Shown one piece after another: positions 27,032 through 34,912 of a stretch of DNA of 34,912 nt. The translations under genes were made by a program, and so were the position numbers. Where the stretch lies: positions 1 through 34,912 of the forward strand of contig OMVX01000040.1 of NCBI GenBank assembly GCA_900314605.1. Direction: 5' to 3'. Under the pieces are notes generated by a model. It saw nothing but the letters and a program-made list of their open reading frames with translations, was not told where the DNA came from and searched no databases. The number at the start of each line of letters is the position of its first letter. Within the stretch, counting starts at the first letter, position 1. Source of the DNA: an uncultured Methanobrevibacter sp. GTDB lineage: Archaea; Methanobacteriota; Methanobacteria; Methanobacteriales; Methanobacteriaceae.

Positions 27032-28117
27032 TTAAACAAGATAAGATAAATAATCAGCTAATAATTTATTAGAATATTTTTCATAAATTGCATCCATTTT
27101 CTTAAAATTAGGTAATTGAATACTGGAATCATCTCTAATAAGGGTTCCTTTATGTTTAGGTCTTACTTTAACCTTTTTTTCAGAGGGTAATTTCACTTTA
27201 TACAATAAAGAAAGGAAGTCTATGAGCTCCTTTTTATTTTTCATGTTTTGATATTCGGCGAATGAATTTTTATCGATTATATATTCAAATTTCTCATGTC
27301 AATCAAGCCATTCTATTAAAACACTATTATATGCTTTAATAGAATCATCATAATACTCACATTTTTGTTTAATTAATGCATCCATTTCTTGGATAGTGGT
27401 TAATAGTTTTTTGGATTTTAAAAATTCATCTCTTTTATCTTGAACACCATAATCAGCAAAAGAAAATGGAACATGATCTTCAAGTGTTATCAACTCTTCA
27501 ATATGGTCTTCTATAAATTGATGATTTAATTCAAAGCGTTTCATTTTTTCCACTTCCTCCCATATGAATAAGTCCCAATGTCCGGTAGCTTTACAATAAT
27601 CTCGGACTATACGATCTTCGGCTTCTTCCCAGGTTTCATTTTTACCAATCCAACGTTCACCTCTACCAAAAATATACCAATTACCCGATTCTACTTGATG
27701 TTTTTGATACATACGCTCCCAAATATCCTTATATTTATCATCAAATCTAATTGTAAAAAATAACCATTGTGGAGATAAAACACTAGTATCATTAATTATT
27801 TCATTGCATGTTTCTCTAAATATTCTGTGTTAATATATTCCGCTCTTTTCATTTGTAACCAACTACTCTTAATTTTATAGGTATTAAATCTTCTCCATTA
27901 GCACCTTTAACAGGTTTTCTTCCAAATTTAACTAATTCTACTTTAGATTTTTTAAGTAAAAATTCCATCTCATTTGCATAAGGAGTACATCATGAGCAAT
28001 CTTTTAGCTCATTGTTTAGTTTTAGATTTTAATAATTTCCTCATATTGGTATCAAATAAATTCTTTTAATAATAGTTATAATAACTTAATGAGTTGACTT
28101 TTTCATATGCTTTTGCC
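27032..28117 (-). pseudogene. Large unrecognised gene, 5' truncated and broken
   Basis: Starting directly after repeat G, frames join to AYEKVNSLSYYNYY, CS-stop-CTPYANEMEFLLKKS, KVELVKFGRKPVKGANGEDL, SSWLQMKRAEYINTEYLEKH, NEIINDTSVLSPQWLFFTIR, FDDKYKDIWERMYQKHQVES and GNWYIFGRGERWIGKNETWE. It then reads on to WLD-stop-HEKFEYIIDK and ends LADYLSYLV. The TGA at 27299-27301 is in frame between pieces otherwise seen as 137 and 70 residues (27299-27712 and 27032-27244), so they are one gene. Other breaks are a TGA in CS-stop-C and two frameshifts near 27800-27850. I do not recognise this protein of over 330 residues. It is soluble and Trp-rich; a plasmid or viral origin is possible but unproven. 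Confidence 0.6.
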
Positions 28118-28153
28118 TTTCGTAAAATAAGTGTTTAATAAATTGAATTAAAC
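28118..28153 (-). repeat. Dispersed repeat, copy G
   Basis: On the minus strand it starts GTTTAATTCAATTTATTAAA and ends CACTTATTTTACGAAA. It sits between the cut-off end of the ABC exporter relic (stop at 28175) and the 5'-truncated gene at 27032-28117, so it marks a double breakpoint. Confidence 0.75.
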
Positions 28154-28174
28154 AACAAAAATTTTTAAATTCAA

Positions 28175-29164
28175 TTATTCTTCTTTTTGATAATCAATAA
28201 TCGCAAAAATCCTTTTGATACTTGAAAATGATGTTTCAATAGAAGCCATAGAGGAACTTAATTTTTTAATAGGTTTTGTTAATATTCCCCATACATAATA
28301 ATCGCCAAAAGGGTTCCTAGCTGTATTTCATGACCTACTAAAAGATAAATCCCTGCAATATAAACAGTAATATTACTTATATTTGTTAAAAAGGTTGTAA
28401 TATGTACCATAACCTTAGCAATATTTCTGGATTTGACATAATAACCATTTACAGTTTGATTTATTTTTTCAAAGCCTTTTACATGAGATGAATCACGATT
28501 TGCCAGGCCTCTTTCAAAATAACCCATCATTCGCCCCATATGATTTTGATGACCATTAAATTGGTTTTAGATTTAACATGACATACATATAAACAAATTG
28601 CATAAATCGGCAATATAGCTAGATAAACTAAAGCCAGTCTAAAGTCTGTCATTAAAATCAAAACTAATACAAAAATTATCAAGAGAATTTGTGCATAGAT
28701 TTCAGAAAAGCGAAAAGTGATAAACTCCCTGATAATCATTAAATCGTTGCTTAGTCTAGATAGAATATGGCCTTTTGAATTTTCTTGAATAAATCCTGAA
28801 CCAACAACATCAATCTTATCAAAAAGTTAATTCTTAAATTATATGCTACTTTTTCACCAACAATCCCCATGATTCTTTTTGGAGGTAATTTAAACAGAAA
28901 ACCTACCGAATATAAAACAATTAGCAAGGCAATATTAGTATATATAGCAATATCGTTGGATGAATTTACATTTGAAACCAGTAAAATCAAGAGTCTTTCC
29001 TGCAACTTTAGGAGCATAAACATACACAATGTATATTATATACTATTCTATTCATGTATGAAAGTCAAAAATAATATAACATTTCACTTAAACTGAAGTG
29101 GAATAACAAGAGGCCATATATGTAATGTTTTTAAATATAAAACTAAATGTTTTGAGGCTTTCAT
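28175..29164 (-). pseudogene. ABC exporter, transmembrane half only, decayed
   Basis: The pieces align in order with the transmembrane domain of homodimeric ABC exporters: MKASKHLVLYLKTLHIWPL, TNIALLIVLYSVGFLFKLPP, RIMGIVGEKVAYNLR, IDVVGSGFIQENSKGHILSR, LSNDLMIIREFITFRFSEIY, GYFERGLANRDSSHVKGFEK, YVKSRNIAKVMVHITTFLTN and TKPIKKLSSSMASIETSF ending RIFAIIDYQKEE. There it meets a stop just where the nucleotide-binding domain should begin. The whole ATPase half is missing and repeat copy G lies 22 bp beyond. At least four frameshifts or stops occur within. Drug or lipid export was the likely original role. Confidence 0.8.
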
Positions 29165-29266
29165 AATTTTAAGTGTCAAATTGGCTTTCAATGGTTATTT
29201 ATTGGACATGAATTCCTATCTGATTAATCATAAAATATTTATTCAAATATTATCAAAGTCAATATT

Positions 29267-29722
29267 ATGACATATAAATTAGATAAAATTACAATTAGAT
29301 TAAAGAATACTCCTGAAGGGATGGCTAAAATTAATGAAATTTTCACAGATATTGTATCTGGAAAAATTCCTCTACTTTATAATTCTGATAAGGAATTTAT
29401 TGAGGGTCTTGCTCCAGTATCACAATATTCAAATTATGAAAGTGATGAAACCGGAGAATATGATTTAAGTATAATGGCAGTTGAAAAAAATTTCTTTGAA
29501 ATACTGGAAAAGGAAGTTCAAGATGGTAAATTTATTAAATATGATGTTGCAGGAGACGATGTTTTAAATTGTGCTCAAGAAGCATGGCAACAAGTATGGG
29601 ATGATTCTAAAAACAATACCATTAAAAGGAGTTTTAATATTGATTATGAAAGCACTGTGCCAAAGGAACTTACATCTGATGGAAAAGCACACTGTTACCT
29701 ATATATTGGAATAGATTCTTAA
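29267..29722 (+). CDS. GyrI-like / AraC effector-binding-domain protein
   Basis: The 151-residue soluble protein starts MTYKLDKITIRLKNTPEGM, with PVSQYSNYESDETGEYDLSI in the middle and RSFNIDYESTVPKELTSDGK, then AHCYLYIGI at the end. This pattern resembles the stand-alone GyrI-like small-molecule-binding domains related to AraC effector domains (central E-Y and final Y-x-x-I strands). I infer ligand binding or sequestration. No ribosome site is seen; an A/T-rich box about 35 bp upstream suggests a short or absent leader. It is convergent with the GT39-like gene. Confidence 0.6.
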   Translation: MTYKLDKITIRLKNTPEGMAKINEIFTDIVSGKIPLLYNSDKEFIEGLAPVSQYSNYESDETGEYDLSIMAVEKNFFEILEKEVQDGKFIKYDVAGDDVLNCAQEAWQQVWDDSKNNTIKRSFNIDYESTVPKELTSDGKAHCYLYIGIDS

Positions 29723-29761
29723 AAAAATTATTGTTTAATATTATAAAACCCCCTTTTAAAT

Positions 29762-31463
29762 CTAAGTATAGATTTCATCATTTCTTTGATAAACTGTTAC
29801 GTTTCCAAATTCTTTTATTGGTGAGTAATAAGTTAAATTAACTGGATTTATGCCTATAAAATAATCTGCATCATTATCTAAAAGTTTTTCATCAAGATGT
29901 CTCTCCTGCTTAATACCTTTTACATGTTTAATCTCTTTTTTTAAATAAAAGGTATAAGCCGGACCTCTATCAGACATGATAATTCCATCTTTATCTTTTA
30001 TCCAATTTGCAGCATTCTTTTCATCAATGACATTTTTATCATCTTTTAAACTGTCAATATATTGGATGGATGAAATCAACATTAATAAAATTATAAATAG
30101 TGGAATCAACTGTTTTAGATTAATATTTCTAATTTTAATATCTTTCATTTTTATAATTAATGTTTCAATAGATAATGTTATTAAAAATACAAAACCTGGT
30201 ACCAGTGATATAAAATATCTTTTGAGTTTTATTAAATGTGCAGAAAAAAACACAAAATAAGATAAAAAAAACCCTATCATAATAATATTAAGCAGTAAAT
30301 AAGGATATCTTGTTGAATTTATATCATCAACATTATCATATTTTAAAAAGATTTTTGTATAGGAGTATGCACATAAATAAAGACCTATAAATAAAATTAT
30401 CTCAGAAATTATAAATGAAATTAAGCTAGCAGTGAAAAATGATATTAAAATCAAAATAATTGATACAGCAAAAATCAAATACATTATTTTTGAAGAAACA
30501 TCCCATTTATACATTTGTATTCTTGAATTTTTAATTTTAGAAAATGAATCTTTAAAATTCTTTACAACAAAATAAATAGTTACAATTAATCCAATTATAA
30601 ATATTGCTAATATAATTTTTCCATACTGATAGGTAATGATATGTGGAATAATTTTAAAATAAAAAAATAAATCATTTCCCATTAAATTACTCTCACTAGT
30701 AGCGAATTTAAGAGATGCCCTTGATGATATTTCTTGTGCTTGATTTATAAATCCTAGAGGAATTTTATTTATGACAAAATAGGCTAAAAAAGGGATTTAT
30801 AACTCCAGCTATAGCTCCTTTAACAAGACCTTTAGAGTATTTTTTAATATTATAAAAAAATCTAGTCTTAGCCATAAAATATAACAACATTAATGGGAAA
30901 ATAACTCCTGCAGGATATTTTGTAAAGAAACTTATTACTGCTAATGGAATTGCAATATAAAAATAGTTCTGATTTTTTTCCATTGCTAAAATAAAGAAAT
31001 ATATTGCCCAAATCATTAATGCAGTAAAAGGAATATCTAACATTCCATTTCCCACCCATTTCAGATTTATAAGGAATGCACCATATACTATTGAACCAAA
31101 AATAGAATAGTAATTGTTAAATCTTAATTTTAAAATATAATACATTCCAATTATTCCAAAAATGTGAAAAATTCCAGCGGTGAATAAAATACTATATTCT
31201 GATACAAAACCTATTCTAAACAAAAGGGATGTTAAAAAGGGTATGAACGGAGGAAAATAGTTTACAAACTTATATCCTCCAATTTGTATACCTGCTAATC
31301 TTAATGATTCAATTAAATAACAATATACATCTTTATAATGAGTTCCTATTCCTCTTTGATGTATGATATTTTCATAAACAATTGTAATTGTTATTATGAG
31401 TGAAAATAATAGAACAACTATTAATGATATTCTATCAGCCATTTTTTTATTTATATTCAACAA
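29762..31463 (-). pseudogene. GT39-like membrane glycosyltransferase, one frameshift
   Basis: Two adjacent frames form one protein of about 566 residues if one base is removed from the A6 run (plus strand, near 30785-30790). VINPFLAYFV, then INKIPLGFINQAQEISSRAS, then joins GNDLFFYFKIIPHIITYQYG. The N-terminal half has multiple helices with GIGTHYKDVYCYLIESLRLA after helix 1, where PMT/ArnT-like (GT39/GT-C) enzymes carry a catalytic Asp. The C-terminal part has helices and a periplasmic-like tail (WIKDKDGIIMSDRGPAYTFY). It probably moved a sugar from a polyprenyl phosphate to a glycan or protein outside the membrane. The start seems to be TTG at 31463 behind GAGGGATAA; the ATG at 31442 is too far away. 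The break may be real, slippage or an error. Confidence 0.75.
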
Positions 31464-32179
31464 TTTTATCCCTCTTTTATTAAATTTATTAGTTTATATC
31501 TATAAATTTTATTAATATTTTATTTTAGACCAGTATATCTTATATTTTTATTTAATAAGAATATTTTATTATGGTTTTAGGTCTAGCCAAAAAAATATAA
31601 TTTATTTTAAAAAAAAAAAAATCCAAATAATAATTAGATATTAAATTAGAAAATTTTTTTAGAAAATGAGGGCGGGACAGGAATATATTTGAACAAAAAT
31701 CATTAGTTTTCAATAGAAATACATCTTAAAATTAAAAAATATTTAATATTAAACTAAATATAATGAAATTGTTTAATTAGATTTTACTAAATCCTATTCA
31801 TGATCCATCTTCAAAATATTAATATCATATAATATTATTTTTTTACTTTAATATAAATATAATTCTTTTAAAAACTGGCATAAAATTTTTAATTTAGATT
31901 ATTTATGTTCCAATGATTGAATTTTAAATTAAACTTGTTAAAAATAAATTGTGTTTTTATTCTTCTTTTTATATGATTTAAAAATATTTTTGGAAGAGGT
32001 TTTATATTTTAATTGATTCAAGATGATATTTAAGTTTTCAATATGTATTAATATTTTGTTTAATCAAAATGATAAAATTCCTTAAAATATTATATATAAG
32101 GTTTTTTAGGAAATTTTTTGACCATATTATTTTAAAAAAAAAAAGCCTATATTTTCTTATAAATTATAATCATTTATAA
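31464..32179. other. Gene-free stretch of about 700 bp
   Basis: AT-rich with long A tracts. The only GC-rich patch is GAGGGCGGGACAGG near 31668-31681, which I cannot assign. A short inverted pair ATTTTG/CAAAAT occurs near 32052-32069. No gene is supported. Confidence 0.4.
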
Positions 32180-32225
32180 GTTTAATTTAATTTAATTTAA
32201 TTTTTAAACACTGATTTTACAAAAC
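32180..32225 (+). repeat. Dispersed repeat, copy H, with extra TTTAA units
   Basis: It starts GTTTAATTTAATTTAATTTA and ends CTGATTTTACAAAAC. Compared with copy A it has additional TTTAA units and ACAAAAC in place of ACGAAAC. The next bases, AAAAAGAACAC, resemble the AAAAAGAGCAACAC after copy A. It lies 21 bp from the end of the FUSC gene. Confidence 0.65.
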
Positions 32226-32245
32226 AAAAAGAACACAGATTGTAA

Positions 32246-34033
32246 TTAAACTAAATTTAATTTTTTTACAAGAATTGACTCTTCATTATATAATTCTATC
32301 AGATGATTTAAGCAGATAATAATTATCTGATCTTTTATAGCTAAACTTTCATCTACATCACTAGACCTCTCATCAATAAGATTTACAATATTATCTTTTA
32401 AGCTCTCTCGTGGAGGATGAATATCTAAATAATTTAAAATAAGATTAGAAATATCACTAATTGTAATTTGAATATTAAACAGTTTTTCATTCTCATCAGA
32501 TGATTCAATGTTTTCCTGTAAAATATTACTTAAAACAAGGATAGTTGTTTTATTAAAATATGACTCTTTAGCTAATACCTTTTCATTAATAAGTCTAATA
32601 CTTTCTGTATTTAAATCAAAATAAGATTTTAAATTATTTTTTGACTCCTTCTCAACAGAATATGGTAAGAATAAAAAGTTAAATACAGATACAATAACTA
32701 CACCTAATACAACCCAAAGAATTTTTAATAACATAGCAGCAGGTAGTGAAATATAAATTAATGCAGACATTATAGAAATTATAGTTGATACACAAGATAC
32801 TACCAGTCTATTTTTTAAATTAAAAACTATAATTAATATACAAATAATAGAAATAACCGTTATTAATGTAGAAGTATCTATTGGCATATATTTAACGAAT
32901 ATTAAAACAAATACAAATAATAATGAACCTAAAAGCGTTCCTTTTATACGTGTTTTTGCAGTATAACTAATATCATCAATATATGGAACCATTAATGAAA
33001 TACTTACAAAAATTAACCATTTTGTATAAGGGAAATTATATACTAAAGTAAAAAGCTCTAAAACAAAAAGGATAATAGCCATTTTAAGTGCAAAAATAAA
33101 TTTAGCTGACTTAAAAGAAAAATTTCTTTTAAAACCACCTATAATTAAACTCCAAATAATTTTCCTATCTGGAAAAATAGTATCGGTATTTAAATCCTTA
33201 ACGATCTCATGGGATAATATTTCCAGATTTAAAAGTACAATAGACATTTCTTTAGTTTTAAAATTTATCCCATCAAATATTTCAAATGGATTAGCTTTTT
33301 CAATATTATATAAAGTTTTTTTAATATATTTTAACTCCTCTGATGTGAAATCATATATTGAGATTAATACTCCAATATACTGAAGAGCTTTAACAATATT
33401 TAAAACACCCTGTTGAGCATAATTTGGAAAATACTTATAATCAAAGTTATTATAAATACCTGAATAAAAACCCTTAATAGAATTAAAATCATCTATAGAG
33501 ACAGGTTTACCTTCTAATTTTAAATCAATTCCATTATATAATTCATTAAACAAATGATCAATATTCTTTATAGATAATTTATATACCTTCTTATGATTAA
33601 TAATGAGGTTTAAACTTATAATAAAAATTACACCAATAATCAGGGATAAAATAGTCACTGGTAAATCCTCTAATCTTATATGAGCTGAAACCAGCATAAA
33701 ATAGCTTAGTAAATAAGGAATATAAACACTAACACCAAAAAGATTATAGGAAGAGAAGGTTGTTAAAAAGACAACAATGAATGTTAAAATACATCCTGCA
33801 ATTGTTAAAGGATTATTTAAATAAGCAGCAAATGCAAAAATTATAAATAAAAATAATATTTTAAAAAATGATTTTTTTGGTCTGAAAGATAAATCATAAG
33901 ATAAATTCAATAATCCTCCAAGTATAATAGGTATACATAGCCCCCTGACAGGTTCTGCAAAAACAAAGAAATAAATTACAAGAGCTAAAACCATTATAAA
34001 TATAATAATTTTATTTTTAACTGTATTATTCAA
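32246..34033 (-). CDS. FUSC-family membrane protein (595 aa)
   Basis: Two blocks of hydrophobic helices (about residues 8-145 and 310-450) are separated by a cytosolic helical region, with a C-terminal helical domain. The second block begins with FALKMAIILFVLELF and contains FPYTKWLIFVSISLMVPYID, then SYTAKTRIKGTLLGSLLF. This is the FUSC/ArAE signature of the YccS and aromatic-acid exporter group. An export role for organic acids is possible but unproven for archaeal members. The start is TTG at 34033 behind AGTAGGTG with good spacing. It is intact. Repeat copy H lies just past its stop. Confidence 0.82.
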   Translation of the reverse strand: MNNTVKNKIIIFIMVLALVIYFFVFAEPVRGLCIPIILGGLLNLSYDLSFRPKKSFFKILFLFIIFAFAAYLNNPLTIAGCILTFIVVFLTTFSSYNLFGVSVYIPYLLSYFMLVSAHIRLEDLPVTILSLIIGVIFIISLNLIINHKKVYKLSIKNIDHLFNELYNGIDLKLEGKPVSIDDFNSIKGFYSGIYNNFDYKYFPNYAQQGVLNIVKALQYIGVLISIYDFTSEELKYIKKTLYNIEKANPFEIFDGINFKTKEMSIVLLNLEILSHEIVKDLNTDTIFPDRKIIWSLIIGGFKRNFSFKSAKFIFALKMAIILFVLELFTLVYNFPYTKWLIFVSISLMVPYIDDISYTAKTRIKGTLLGSLLFVFVLIFVKYMPIDTSTLITVISIICILIIVFNLKNRLVVSCVSTIISIMSALIYISLPAAMLLKILWVVLGVVIVSVFNFLFLPYSVEKESKNNLKSYFDLNTESIRLINEKVLAKESYFNKTTILVLSNILQENIESSDENEKLFNIQITISDISNLILNYLDIHPPRESLKDNIVNLIDERSSDVDESLAIKDQIIIICLNHLIELYNEESILVKKLNLV

Positions 34034-34302
34034 TATTACACCTACTATACATGATTATAAAAACATAACCCTTTTTACAAAATTTTATACCACACAATAA
34101 GAACAATATTAAAATATTAATAATATATAGCTCAACTGATTAATTAAATATTTCCTCAATGTAATATATTTAATTTAAAAAAATAGATAAATATTGGATA
34201 AAAAAAAGAATCTATCTAAATAAAGATAAAAAAAGATTAATAAACATATAAAAAACGATAAGAGAGAATATATTAGAGAATATATTTAATTAAAGAAAAA
34301 AA

Positions 34303-34701
34303 TTATCCTTTAGATAAAGCATGGGGCAGGAAAACAATTATATTAATAATTGATGCAAATGTAACTAAGAATAAATCAATTAAATTAGCAATTATACCAT
34401 ATGAAAATAAAACAACAATAAACAGTACAATAACCATAAACAATGCAAAAATAGCTTCTACCCTACTAGACTTATTATTTAATTTAATTGGAAAATTCTC
34501 ATCACTTTTACTAACAATATATAAAAAGAATATTAAAAATATTCCTAATGCAATTGCAAAATGAAAATTATCTGTTTTTACATCAATCCAAAACTTAAGA
34601 AACATACAAATAAATAAAAGAGCACTTGAAATATAAATCAGATACTTTTGAACTCTACTATAACCTTCATCACTTTTTTTTAATTCATCTATAAAAGTCA
34701 T
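34303..34701 (-). CDS. Small four-helix membrane protein (132 aa), paralogue of 9245-9607
   Basis: Four hydrophobic segments. The frame opens 13 codons earlier (34740), but the ATG at 34701 gives the same N-terminal length as the paralogue at 9245-9607, so I prefer it; neither start has a strong ribosome site. Shared features are GYS..QKYLIYISS before helix 1, SKSDE after helix 2, and a terminal F-L-PHA tail. The family is not recognised. It lies outside the repeat-bearing accessory region on the opposite side from its paralogue, upstream of the FUSC gene on the same strand. The 34034-34302 gap holds nothing recognisable. Confidence 0.65.
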   Translation of the reverse strand: MTFIDELKKSDEGYSRVQKYLIYISSALLFICMFLKFWIDVKTDNFHFAIALGIFLIFFLYIVSKSDENFPIKLNNKSSRVEAIFALFMVIVLFIVVLFSYGIIANLIDLFLVTFASIINIIVFLPHALSKG

Positions 34702-34796
34702 AATAATAATTTCATTAAAGGAATATATAATTTTTATCAAATATAATTTAATAATTATAATTAGAAAAATAGAAAATTAAAAAATTATAAATGAAT

Positions 34797-34903
34797 GGTG
34801 TCTGCCATAAGTCTAAAAATTATTTCAAAAATCAACATTAAATCATTTATTTTAAAAATAAAGTACAAAAATTTAAAATATTTAATTTTTACGAACACGC
34901 TAA
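34797..34903. other. Possible MITE-like relic at window end
   Basis: The left side reads GGTGTCTGCCATAA. The right side, read inward, is GCGTGTTCGTAAAA. The agreement is only partial, no target duplication was found and no coding is present. It loosely recalls the candidate at 18448-18561. Confidence 0.2.
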
Positions 34904-34912
34904 AATAAAAAA

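Noticed and set aside
27032-27244. A separate 70-residue gene
   Set aside because: It is in frame with 27299-27712 across a single TGA and lacks a ribosome site, so it is the 3' part of one broken gene.
25526-28153. Classical integron attC array
   Set aside because: The repeat lacks GTTRRRY/RYYYAAC core sites and no IntI-type integrase is in the window; only the cassette-like layout is kept as a finding.
31464-32179. Replication origin in the AT-rich gap
   Set aside because: No repeated origin-recognition boxes and no cdc6/orc1 gene; AT-richness alone is normal here.
10321-32225. CRISPR array for the 37-bp repeats
   Set aside because: Copies are 0.4-6 kb apart with genes between, in both orientations, and there are no cas genes.
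34797-34903. A confident MITE at the window end
   Set aside because: The ends match poorly and no target duplication is seen; kept only as a low-confidence note.

Overview
The window is very AT-rich and encodes archaeal information-processing genes: archaeosine tRNA-guanine transglycosylase, archaeal NAC, transcription factor S and an SF1 helicase. Several proteins look like those of gut Methanobacteriaceae. Base composition and gene style point to a Methanosphaera-like or closely related methanogen. This is inferred from family knowledge only; no search was run.

Layout. Positions 1-7.6 kb form a compact housekeeping block, all on the minus strand: metallophosphoesterase, NAC, TgtA, helicase, TFS, a small protein with an internal repeat, and an MnmC-like methyltransferase. 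From 7.7 to 10.2 kb lie small lineage-type hypothetical genes and a gene-free stretch of about 540 bp. That stretch holds unusually GC-rich, well-paired hairpins (candidate structured RNA) and a promoter-like block repeated in front of the next gene. From 10.3 to 32.2 kb is an accessory region dominated by broken genes. It contains truncated or decayed MATE, TatD, transposase, class II aldolase, MFS, radical SAM, POT, ABC exporter, GT39-like and unrecognised genes. Intact genes in between are a MATE protein with a C-terminal HATPase-like tail, an ARMT1/DUF89-like protein, an NSS transporter, an AAA/DUF4143 ATPase, a DUF998-like membrane protein, a 45-residue acidic protein and a GyrI-like protein. 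From 32.2 kb to the end are a FUSC-family membrane protein and a small four-helix membrane protein.

The main unexplained signal is a dispersed repeat of about 37 bp, ending GTTT...AAAC. Eight copies lie between 10.3 and 32.2 kb and I saw none outside. Three copies are identical. The left copies face + and four consecutive right copies face -. Several sit at the point where a gene is cut off, or directly behind a short gene, giving a cassette-like or breakpoint-marking arrangement with no recombinase in view. Two MITE-like elements with long terminal inverted repeats lie next to copy C; one has a perfect 8-bp target duplication. Two paralogous four-helix membrane genes (9.2 and 34.3 kb) lie outside the repeat-bearing region, one on each side.

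The housekeeping block probably serves RNA modification, transcript elongation and nascent-chain handling. The accessory region mostly encodes membrane transport and surface-related functions and appears to be turning over quickly. Two gene breaks are single-base expansions of six-base homopolymers (aldolase and GT39-like), and one is a single nonsense codon (tatD), so some losses may be recent, reversible or sequencing artefacts.
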